Of a stretch of DNA of 64,000 nt, positions 57,574 to 64,000 are shown one piece after another (position 1 is the stretch's first letter; each line of letters starts with the position of its first letter). Origin of the DNA: Methylomonas methanica. GTDB taxonomy: Bacteria > Pseudomonadota > Gammaproteobacteria > Methylococcales > Methylomonadaceae. Under the pieces are notes generated by a model that saw only the letters and a program-made list of their open reading frames with translations, was not told the origin of the DNA and searched no databases. The stretch spans positions 1-64,000 of the forward strand of contig LUUF01000056.1 of the NCBI GenBank assembly GCA_001644045.1, read 5' to 3'. The position numbers and the translations under genes are program-made.

Positions 57574-58575
57574 TCAGAACCAGAAATCAGCGCCGACCAT
57601 CTCTTTCAACGCGTCCGCATCGAAAGGCACTTCCGCCAGCCTGCCGGAGTCATCCCGACAGGTTATGCGGACGCGGCTGGACGGTTGCTTTCGGTAAGTG
57701 TCAAGCATTGCTTCGGTGACATCCGGCAGTAGCGCCTTCATCACCGCTTTGTAATCCACACTGCCTTGGATCTGAAAGCGACTGACACGTAAACCCGAAT
57801 GCTCGGCTGCCATGTAATCCCCCATCAACAACACCAAGGTTTGCTCGATGTCGAATTGAGTGGCTTCCAACGCTTTGAGCTGGGCTTTCAGGTCATCGAT
57901 CTTTAACGCCTGGCTGCGATAATTCGCCGCCAATTGCTGCCATTGCAGTTCGGCATGGCCTTTAGGTAGATAAAGATCGCGGTCAGGATTTTTTTCGGGT
58001 TCCTGTCGCTGTTTGACGTTCGACCAGAATTCCATGGCGGTATCGACGAGCCGGTTTAAAAAGACTTCATCCCGCTCGATCTCAAACTCCACATCCTGAC
58101 CTTGGTGATAGAAGAACAAAAAGCCGCGTTGTGCATCCGCTACCAGCATTTGCTGTTGCACTTGGCACCAGTAAAGCTGATAGGCTTCAGACTGTTCACG
58201 GTTCAACATCACATCCAGAAAAGTCGTTTCATGTGGGCATTTGACTTCGACCGGTTCGTTGTTTTCCGACAAACCATCGAAGGACGCCCGCATTAGCGAA
58301 TACCAATCAGACTCGCCGCAGAGGGGTAGCAGCATTACATCGTGCTTTTCCTCGAAGCGTTGCAAGGCCTGCGGCTCGTTTTGAATGCCGGCTCGGATCA
58401 ACGGGTTGTTGTCCAGACTTTGTTCCAGCACGAGACCCGTCTTTTCCGCCCATAACCGCCAAGGGGTTTTGTGCGGCGAACGATTCATAATGATCGCCGC
58501 TTCACTGGCGCTGACACCTTGTGAACGCCATAACCGCCATTCCGGTGATCGCTGAGAGACATTGATGACTTTCAT
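57574..58575 (-). CDS. YqaJ-type phage-like exonuclease
   Basis: The 333-aa protein belongs to the YqaJ/lambda-exonuclease fold of 5'-3' DNA exonucleases. Residues include SPEWRLWRSQGVSASEAAII, the acidic residue of ASFDGLSE, and VEVKCPHETTF (E-x-K) of the PD-(D/E)XK core. With the Bet-like annealing protein (59025) it forms a recombination pair, as in SXT. The ATG at 58575 is coupled to the preceding gene. Its C-terminus ends EMVGADFWF. Confidence 0.85.
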   Translation of the reverse strand: MKVINVSQRSPEWRLWRSQGVSASEAAIIMNRSPHKTPWRLWAEKTGLVLEQSLDNNPLIRAGIQNEPQALQRFEEKHDVMLLPLCGESDWYSLMRASFDGLSENNEPVEVKCPHETTFLDVMLNREQSEAYQLYWCQVQQQMLVADAQRGFLFFYHQGQDVEFEIERDEVFLNRLVDTAMEFWSNVKQRQEPEKNPDRDLYLPKGHAELQWQQLAANYRSQALKIDDLKAQLKALEATQFDIEQTLVLLMGDYMAAEHSGLRVSRFQIQGSVDYKAVMKALLPDVTEAMLDTYRKQPSSRVRITCRDDSGRLAEVPFDADALKEMVGADFWF

Positions 58576-58907
58576 CACCGATACTCCTGCAATTGGATAT
58601 GGCAGCCTAGCCGCAGCGTCGACACGCCGCGTTTAACGAGTTGGTTTTCACAACGCCGAGCCCAGTGATAGTCTGCAAACAGCAGCAACACGAGATCGGG
58701 GGTCGGCATGACCAAACCGCCATAGCTTTCGACCAGACTTTGCAGCTCTGGCTTGGTAGGTGCTTGGATTTCATGGATAGAATTGCCCGGACTCCAGTTG
58801 CGCTCCAGGTAACCACGGCCATGCCGGCGAATCACCGTGGGTGAATCGTAGCGATGCCAGTCGGTATGACACGGTATACGGTTGGATGATTGATCAATGG
58901 CATTCAT
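58575..58907 (-). CDS. ICE hypothetical protein between bet and exo
   Basis: This 110-aa protein starts ATG 58907 behind AGAGGAG and ends in the TGA that overlaps the exo ATG. It is basic and aromatic (DWHRYDSPTVIRRHGRGYLERNW). No family recognised. Its tight linkage to the exonuclease suggests a role in the recombination pathway, or as a regulator of it. Confidence 0.6.
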   Translation of the reverse strand: MNAIDQSSNRIPCHTDWHRYDSPTVIRRHGRGYLERNWSPGNSIHEIQAPTKPELQSLVESYGGLVMPTPDLVLLLFADYHWARRCENQLVKRGVSTLRLGCHIQLQEYR

Positions 58908-58923
58908 GACATCTCCTCTTAAA

Positions 58924-58980
58924 CAAAAGGGCGTCATGAATTTCACCCCAAGGGCGATTCAATACGCCCTGGTAGGGTTG
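58924..58980 (-). promoter_or_regulatory. Attenuator-like module before the bet-exo spacer gene
   Basis: Minus strand: arm 1 AGGGCGT can pair with arm 2 CGCCCT or, with one more base, with arm 3 ACGCCCT, which is followed by TTTTG. TGAAT/ATTCA also supports the second fold. Confidence 0.75.
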
Positions 58981-59024
58981 AAAATAATTACCGGCAATTT
59001 ACCGGCGCTTGATAGTTAAAACGG

Positions 59025-60089
59025 CTAAGGCTGACGTGCCGATCCCAAGGTCTCGCGAGCCTTGTTCAAAGCCTCTGAAGCTGGATTAGTAGCGGGTGGC
59101 ATACCAGAAGCGTCTATGGGCTGATGATTAACATCACCCTGAGCCGACGTGTTCTTGGCAACGGCTGAGGCTTTATCCAGTTCAGCAATGGCATAGGTCA
59201 GATCCAGTCCCACAAACTTGTTATTGGCATAGTCGTAGGCGGCTTTCCAGGCACCGGCAAGAGCGGTGCGTCTAACCAGTTCACTGACCGCTTTTTGTAC
59301 CTTGGGCGGTATCATGGATAAATCAATCACCCGCGGTGGTTCGACGCTGCCGACAATCGCATCATCGATAACGTCCGCTTCTTCGATACGACTGGCAGTG
59401 CCGTTAATCACACTGCTGTCATTCATGTCGTCGATGCTTTTGCCATCCATTTCCTCGGCCGCGTAACCGCATTCCTCCGGAAAGGCTGCCCGTAGCGAAG
59501 CTGCTTTACCGCACTTGGCCAGCTGACCTTTGGGTCGCTTGATCCACATGGCTGTTGGCACTTGTGAGTTTTTGCCGCCGGCGGCGCTATAGGCTTCTTG
59601 CCAATACACTTCCTCGGTGAATGCACAGCGCTTGCCGCCCACAATCCGGTACACCGTGACCGCCACCCATTCGGGAAACGTCACAGTAACGCTAGATTCC
59701 TGCCATTGATCGTTGTCATCCTTGTAGCGTCCTGTGAACGTTTTGGTCATATCCGGGCCCCAGGCGGGTCTGTCCATGCCGGCCCAGACTCCTGTTCGAG
59801 ACGCGGTGGTCTGGATTTCCATGATGGACGGCCAGACGGTTTCGACATTGCGACCCAAGGCGGCACTCCACATCGGCACCACATGGACTGGTTTTTTGAA
59901 AATATCCAGTTTGCGGGCCTTGCAGTAATCCAGCGCCATCATGATGGCTTCCGGGGTTTTAGCCGTTGGGAACGTCACGTCGGTGAGGACTTTCCAGGAC
60001 TGCTCCGAAATGCCATAGACCTGATTGACATCGATGGGCATTGGCAGATTGCGGGTTTTCACAGGATTATTGCGAGGTTGATTGCTCAT
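59025..60089 (-). CDS. bet: Bet/RecT-family single-strand annealing protein
   Basis: The 354-aa protein has MALDYCKARKLDIFKKPVHVVPMWSAALGRNVETVWPSI and WMGMDRP-like segments (GVWAGMDRPAWGPDMTKTF) of the lambda Bet-type family. The family anneals single strands during phage-style recombination. SXT and IncC elements encode a homologue next to exo. The C-terminus is polar and low complexity. The start is ATG 60089, with AAGGAG upstream. Confidence 0.88.
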   Translation of the reverse strand: MSNQPRNNPVKTRNLPMPIDVNQVYGISEQSWKVLTDVTFPTAKTPEAIMMALDYCKARKLDIFKKPVHVVPMWSAALGRNVETVWPSIMEIQTTASRTGVWAGMDRPAWGPDMTKTFTGRYKDDNDQWQESSVTVTFPEWVAVTVYRIVGGKRCAFTEEVYWQEAYSAAGGKNSQVPTAMWIKRPKGQLAKCGKAASLRAAFPEECGYAAEEMDGKSIDDMNDSSVINGTASRIEEADVIDDAIVGSVEPPRVIDLSMIPPKVQKAVSELVRRTALAGAWKAAYDYANNKFVGLDLTYAIAELDKASAVAKNTSAQGDVNHQPIDASGMPPATNPASEALNKARETLGSARQP

Positions 60090-60110
60090 GGCGTGTCTCC
60101 TTAAAAATTA

Positions 60111-60155
60111 GAGGACGCAATGCCCCGGTTGGGGAGTTACGTCCCCATCGGGTGA
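60111..60155 (-). promoter_or_regulatory. Attenuator-like module before bet
   Basis: Minus strand: GGGGACG pairs with CGTCCTC (7 bp), with CTCCCC-AACC-GGGG inside. The CCC before it can compete. T-rich AATTTTT follows. Confidence 0.7.
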
Positions 60156-60235
60156 AACACCTAAACAGCAGATGCTGCCAGGCGGGTTAATTAAAGATCA
60201 ATCTGAATAGCGGATAACTTTTGCCAAGTGGCTAC

Positions 60236-60676
60236 TCAGAAAAACGGAATGTCATCGAAGTCCTCATCCAAGCCTGCGTCATTAGCCTCAGTAGGCGGTG
60301 TAGAAGATTGACTGGAGTGACGAGGAGCCCCGTTTTCATCAGCACGGTCCAGCATCTGTAACTCACGGACAACCACTTCCGTGCGGTAGCGTTTTTCGCC
60401 GTTTTTATCCCATTGCTGGGTGCGAAGACTGCCTTCAATGTAGATTTTGCAGCCTTTGTGCAGATACTGCTCGGCGGTATCAGCCAGTTTTTTGAAAAAC
60501 ACCAACCGGTGCCACTCGGTGTGTTCCTGTTTGGCTTTGGCTTGGTCCTTCCAAACTTCGCTAGTCGCCAAACGGATTGCCACCACCTTACCGCCGTTAT
60601 TGGGTAAATACCGAATATCCGGCTCGGCGCCGAGTCGGCCCAGTAATATGACTTTGTTTACACCACGACTTGCCAT
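60236..60676 (-). CDS. ssb: Single-stranded DNA-binding protein of the ICE
   Basis: This 146-aa SSB has the OB fold (MASRGVNKVILLGRLGAEPDIRYL, EWHRLVFFKKLADTAEQYL, YIEGSLRTQQWDKNGEKRYRTEVVV) and a short linker. Its acidic C-terminal tip is DFDDIPFF, close to the canonical DDDIPF docking tip. GGAGG precedes ATG 60676. A variant C-terminus ending FF is worth noting. It heads the recombination block. Confidence 0.95.
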   Translation of the reverse strand: MASRGVNKVILLGRLGAEPDIRYLPNNGGKVVAIRLATSEVWKDQAKAKQEHTEWHRLVFFKKLADTAEQYLHKGCKIYIEGSLRTQQWDKNGEKRYRTEVVVRELQMLDRADENGAPRHSSQSSTPPTEANDAGLDEDFDDIPFF

Positions 60677-60719
60677 GATGAAATCCTCCAATCGACCGCG
60701 CCCGACAAAAAAGAAGTAA

Positions 60720-60795
60720 ACCCACCTGCGCGGCGATGGGTAAAGTCCGGCAGGCTCACCCGGCTGGGAATAAGCTTTCCCAGGAACAGGGTTCA
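60720..60795 (-). promoter_or_regulatory. Attenuator-like leader before ssb (divergent form)
   Basis: Minus strand: CTGGGAA/TTCCCAG (7 bp), then GCCGG/GCCGG region, and CCCA/TGGG. The arms are less regular than in the other modules, so I list it as a divergent form. Confidence 0.4.
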
Positions 60796-60809
60796 AAAAC
60801 GAAAACACA

Positions 60810-60905
60810 TCAGGCTTGACGCACCTGACACGCCGATAAAAACCATCGACGCCGCTTAAAAACGGAACGCCGGCCGAAACCGGATCAAGCTATCTGGAAA
60901 GACAG
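60810..60905 (-). ncRNA. Structured element C (three-copy family)
   Basis: Minus strand: CTGTCT/AGATAG hairpin (G.U pair present), then GCTTGAT, CCGGU-UUCG-GCCGG, CGTTCCG, a CGTCGAT/ATCGGCG stem (T.G pair), and CAGG/CCTG around TGCGTCAAG. It lies in the ssb leader. The two wobble pairs become A.C mismatches on the plus strand, which supports minus-strand transcription. Confidence 0.75.
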
Positions 60906-61110
60906 CATGAAGAGTGGGAAAGTATTGCTGGCAAAAAATGAATGCCTAGAAAGATCAGGTAGGCAGCGGCCAATAACACTTGGCGCCATTGAAGCAGAAA
61001 TGTTTTAGCGTGAGCTTGCAGCTAATATCGAATTCACCATTAGCTGCAAAAGGGATGAAAAAATCTTCGATTACTATCGGAGTCCATCCCACACTCATCA
61101 AGGAATGCAA
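60906..61110. other. Divergent promoter region of ssb and the 61111 gene
   Basis: No coding frame. This AT-rich stretch lies between the leader of ssb and the plus-strand gene at 61111. I cannot assign exact promoter hexamers. Confidence 0.35.
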
Positions 61111-61767
61111 ATGGCTGAAACTTCTGCCCCAGTAAAACCGGCTCGATTTGAGATCAGCCGCCCGGTATTTGAACGCACGTTCAAGATCAACAGCGAACAG
61201 GCGATACGGGTCATTCGCAAAAGCTATGACCGGCTGATTAAGTCGCTATATGCGATCGATGTGATTTTGCGCATCGTCGGCCAGGAACAAGCCATTGATG
61301 AAATCGAGGCTATCGTCAGCTCGATGATTGCCGATTGCGCCGAACAGCTTCAGCAGGAAAAAGCCCGGCTGGAAAAACTCAAAGCCGACAACGGCATAAC
61401 CGAAACACCGACCTACACTCATCCGACCGAATTTGTCGCCCGCATCGCCTCTCCGCAGATTGCCCAGTTTGTCGAGCTGATTCGCTTACTCGATCAACTG
61501 ATGATCGTCATGGATACGTTGTGGCTGTGCCAGGTCATCGACAATAAGCACTGCGTGGAAGCCCGATACCATTGGCAGCAACGCTTGCAGCGCTTGGCCA
61601 ACCGGATTGTCACGATAGAACGGCAGGCGCATCGGGCGGCATATGCGCAAGGATTTGGGGAAGAAGTCCGTGGCGCAAGAGAAGCGTCTGGGTTGCCCTC
61701 AGAGCCAGAGGTTATTGTAGAAAACGATGTTCATGAGGACGCGAATATCGTTGTCGGCGACCACTAA
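61111..61767 (+). CDS. AcaB/TIGR03761-like ICE protein
   Basis: The 218-aa protein has FKINSEQAIRVIRKSYDRLIKSLYAIDVILRIVG, a coiled region with LQQEKARLEKLKADNG, and a C-terminal MIVMDTLWLCQVIDNKHCVEARYHW. The W-pattern resembles the AcaB/TIGR03761 integrating-element family as I recall it. AAGGA lies before ATG 61111. Members of that family are thought to act in gene control or partition. The identification is tentative. Confidence 0.5.
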   Translation: MAETSAPVKPARFEISRPVFERTFKINSEQAIRVIRKSYDRLIKSLYAIDVILRIVGQEQAIDEIEAIVSSMIADCAEQLQQEKARLEKLKADNGITETPTYTHPTEFVARIASPQIAQFVELIRLLDQLMIVMDTLWLCQVIDNKHCVEARYHWQQRLQRLANRIVTIERQAHRAAYAQGFGEEVRGAREASGLPSEPEVIVENDVHEDANIVVGDH

Positions 61768-61832
61768 TACAAAATTAGAAAGCGCAGTTGCCTGTCCTGA
61801 TGGATTTCCTCGAACCGTGAGTACAGTTGAAT

Positions 61833-63998
61833 CTATATTAATTTCAACCAATCCGAAAAGTTGTCAAAACTGACGATTTCCTCAGTCGCAAGCGGTAAAT
61901 CTTGCAGATACTTAAACGGGACTGGTCTACTGACGACAAGGGGATTTCGAATTTTAATATCGTGGGCCTCTAGTTTGGTAAATTTCGCAATTTGCTGGAT
62001 ATTATCTTTCGACCAATTCGTTCGGCGAATATGCTTATAAAGATGGTCATCCACATTGCCCTTAAATCGCTGACAGGCTAAGGCTATTTCGGCGACTGTA
62101 CGGTAGCGTTTTAATCGTTTGCACTCAATAATTAATACTTGGCCATCCGATCGCCACGCCAATACGTCAATATCTCCTAAATTTGGTGACTTGGGTGCAT
62201 TAAGCTGAGTTAATTTCAATTCTGTCTTGGTTGACCAGCCTTCAGAACAAAGTAAAGATGCCACTTGGTTGGTAAATTCTCGGCCAAGTCCATCTATTGT
62301 TTTGCCAAGCAAAGCCCTCATTTCTCTGGAACTAAACACGTCTTTATCAAAGGATGCTTCTTGAATGCTATCAAGAACATATCCAATCGATTCTCGTAAA
62401 GAGCCAAGCCCATAAATCAACTTTTTGGCCGAATCTAGGTCGCAGACAACAATTGGCTTAAGACTCAACGAAAGTCGGCGCTCAAAACGCCACGGATTGA
62501 TGTCTTTAGCTTTGTAAGGCGGCTCGGCAATTAACCAAGCAGGTCTCGTGTGTAATCCAAATGAGTTTAAGAACGCGTTAACGTCACCAATTGTGACACC
62601 TTCAGCAGCTCGGTTATCGGCTATTTCTTCAATGGTGGTTTCTACCAATACGGTCTTATGCTTAAAACCAAGATCTTGTAATTCACCTATGATTTCTTTA
62701 AAAGCATGGAGCGTAAGTCCATATTCCTTATGCCAAGCGGTGAGAAACTCTGTGGAGTTAAAAATTGAATCCTCGGTTTTCGTTGACTTAGTTTCATTAA
62801 ATCCTACCCATTTTTCATAGTTGGCGGCCGCATACGAATATGCTTCGCCAAAAATGTCTTTATGATATGGCTTTGTGACTTGTTCAAGCTCATGAGCTAC
62901 GAGTGAATGTCCACCATTTGGGTAAATCGTAATCCCGTTGCCACAGAGCTTGTAATATAAAATATCAGATTCACGGCCTAAGTTAATAAGGATCACCATT
63001 AATCCAATCAATTCGTCAATCGAATATTCATCAGGCAACACGCCATTAATTAAAGGGCATTCGCATATGGCTGCCTCGATTAACGCGCGAATCGCTATTT
63101 TTAACTGAATATGTTCTTGTTCGATTTTTGCTGCAGCATCGGTTCCTTCATTAGGACCATAAAGACCCACAACGGCTCTAGCAGTATATTTCCAGCGCTT
63201 TCTTTCTCTTAATAGGCTCTCGTGCATTTGAAATAACGTGGAAATCATTTCAACACGATCAAATTTTTTAAGAATTGATACTAATTTGTCGGCGATATTT
63301 TTAACGGATTGATTAAGTGCATGGATACTTTGTTCATGATTTAAAAAAACTGCTTTTTCTGACGACGGCAACCACGTAAAAACATCTACTGAAATCGACT
63401 TGATGTGTTCGGTAGGTTCTTGATAGGTGCGTTTTGAATTTGCAGATATCAAGTAATCTACGTAATCGTCTATTTTAAAGGCATGGAGAATTCTGGCATC
63501 TTGTCCACCAAGTATGCCAATTGCTTCTTCGTCACAATTGAAAAATTCTGCATCGTTGTTATTGGATAATAAGCAAAGGGCATATATAACCCTCGATAGG
63601 AGGAGGCGTTCCCCAAAATTGTCAACGCCTTTGAAATTTTGAATAAACCCAGTTTCAGCGATGAGCTTTACAACAGGAATTCTTACATGGCGCCGCACAT
63701 GTATGTCTTTGGCGTTATCTAATTCAGAATCATTAATCTCCGGACCAACGATTTTCGTCAGGTCGATTATTATTTCTAATACTGGGAATTGGAAAATGAA
63801 TGCCGAGGAAAGGTGATTTAATGTCCTATGAAGTAATAGTTGCAAGGCTTCCCATAATTTGAATGCTAGATCACGGACTTCGGTATCATTAGGCGCAAGT
63901 ACTGTTAGCCATATCGTTGTTCCCTGATGGTTTAAGCAAAAACTTAATAATCCCATGTCAACGTGCTCCATGCTTACGTAGGATGGAACCTCCCGCAA
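61833..63998 (-). CDS. Large protein with C-terminal PD-(D/E)XK nuclease domain (partial)
   Basis: The frame is open to the window edge, so the N-terminus is probably missing. The first visible residues come from a TTG near the edge. The 721 visible residues show helical regions and, near residue 620, GDIDVLAWRSDGQVLIIECKRLK, a D-x(n)-E-x-K restriction-like nuclease core. Such large proteins in ICE cargo regions are often defence proteins. No family is recognised, and the first 500 residues are unassigned. The gap to the previous gene is small. Confidence 0.65.
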   Translation of the reverse strand: MREVPSYVSMEHVDMGLLSFCLNHQGTTIWLTVLAPNDTEVRDLAFKLWEALQLLLHRTLNHLSSAFIFQFPVLEIIIDLTKIVGPEINDSELDNAKDIHVRRHVRIPVVKLIAETGFIQNFKGVDNFGERLLLSRVIYALCLLSNNNDAEFFNCDEEAIGILGGQDARILHAFKIDDYVDYLISANSKRTYQEPTEHIKSISVDVFTWLPSSEKAVFLNHEQSIHALNQSVKNIADKLVSILKKFDRVEMISTLFQMHESLLRERKRWKYTARAVVGLYGPNEGTDAAAKIEQEHIQLKIAIRALIEAAICECPLINGVLPDEYSIDELIGLMVILINLGRESDILYYKLCGNGITIYPNGGHSLVAHELEQVTKPYHKDIFGEAYSYAAANYEKWVGFNETKSTKTEDSIFNSTEFLTAWHKEYGLTLHAFKEIIGELQDLGFKHKTVLVETTIEEIADNRAAEGVTIGDVNAFLNSFGLHTRPAWLIAEPPYKAKDINPWRFERRLSLSLKPIVVCDLDSAKKLIYGLGSLRESIGYVLDSIQEASFDKDVFSSREMRALLGKTIDGLGREFTNQVASLLCSEGWSTKTELKLTQLNAPKSPNLGDIDVLAWRSDGQVLIIECKRLKRYRTVAEIALACQRFKGNVDDHLYKHIRRTNWSKDNIQQIAKFTKLEAHDIKIRNPLVVSRPVPFKYLQDLPLATEEIVSFDNFSDWLKLI

Positions 63999-64000
63999 GG

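Larger units (their letters stand above)
40843..64000. mobile_element. Integrative and conjugative element (left part)
   Basis: The region starts at tRNA-Pro with a tyrosine integrase. It contains FlhDC-type activators like those of SXT/R391 ICEs and IncC plasmids, and the ssb-bet-exo recombination genes with CobS/CobT-like genes typical of the same families. Many genes here are known only from such elements. No relaxase or type IV secretion genes are in view, so calling it conjugative relies on the right part outside the window. Confidence 0.8.

Noticed and set aside
51835..60905. The three structured elements as integron attC sites, MITEs or oriT
   Set aside because: There are no attC core motifs, no target duplications and no shared flanks. 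Paired stem changes fit an RNA better than a recently copied DNA element.
40843..64000. Second copy of the tRNA-Pro end (right attachment site)
   Set aside because: Not found in the window by eye; it should lie further right.

Overview
The window looks like the chromosome of a gammaproteobacterium. A methanotroph-type (Methylococcales) host is my inference from gene style only. Supporting signs are the infC-rpmI-rplT-pheS-pheT-ihfA-MerR order, gammaproteobacterial IHF-alpha, HrpA and HemF, and roughly balanced base composition. About 41 kb of host chromosome is followed by the left end of an integrative and conjugative element (ICE) that runs off the right edge.

Region 1 (1-8541) holds a decayed HEPN/MNT toxin-antitoxin remnant ending at a long palindrome, then hrpA, a rhomboid protease, a small membrane protein, an unannotated 54-aa putative zinc-ribbon protein, cysK and a His-rich secreted protein. 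Region 2 (8807-25553) is one 11-gene polysaccharide operon: three MurG-like and one GT4 glycosyltransferases, two tandem heparinase-II/III-like proteins, two APH-fold kinases around a histidine phosphatase, an ABC exporter, a polysaccharide deacetylase and an AlgE-type porin. Facing it (25550-28109) are an ECF sigma factor, its anti-sigma and a lipoprotein subtilase. The same sequence, TTGAACCTT-N13-GGAATA, lies upstream of both the sigma gene and the operon, so the sigma factor probably drives itself and the operon.

Region 3 (28198-40842) contains a TorF-like porin, a DUF5765-like membrane protein, a ProQ/FinO protein, hemF, a low-complexity repeat protein, tRNA-Val(GAC), thrS, infC (apparently starting at AUC), rpmI, rplT, pheS, pheT, ihfA, a MerR-type regulator and tRNA-Pro(GGG).

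Region 4 (40843-64000) is the ICE, inserted at tRNA-Pro. It carries a tyrosine integrase, a HTH protein, and two tandem FlhD/FlhC-type activator pairs (compare SetCD of SXT and AcaCD of IncC plasmids), one FlhD being fused to an N-terminal STAS-like domain. A long minus-strand block follows: SSB, Bet, YqaJ-type exonuclease, CobS-like AAA ATPase, WGR-like protein, DUF3150, CobT-like VWA protein with HEXXH, a DUF4942-type methyltransferase and a GHKL ATPase.

The most novel signal is RNA-like. Eleven gene starts in this minus-strand block (twelve counting a divergent one before ssb) are preceded by a compact three-arm hairpin module (GGGG / CCCC / CCYC) that can form mutually exclusive stems, often ending in a T-tract just before the ribosome binding site. 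In addition, a separate structured element of about 100 nt occurs three times, in the leaders of ssb and two further genes. It shows compensatory stem changes and G.U pairs that point to a minus-strand transcript. Together they suggest serial attenuation plus a cis-acting antitermination or regulatory RNA. Three proteins of the block also share an acidic C-terminal tail ending in W-F.
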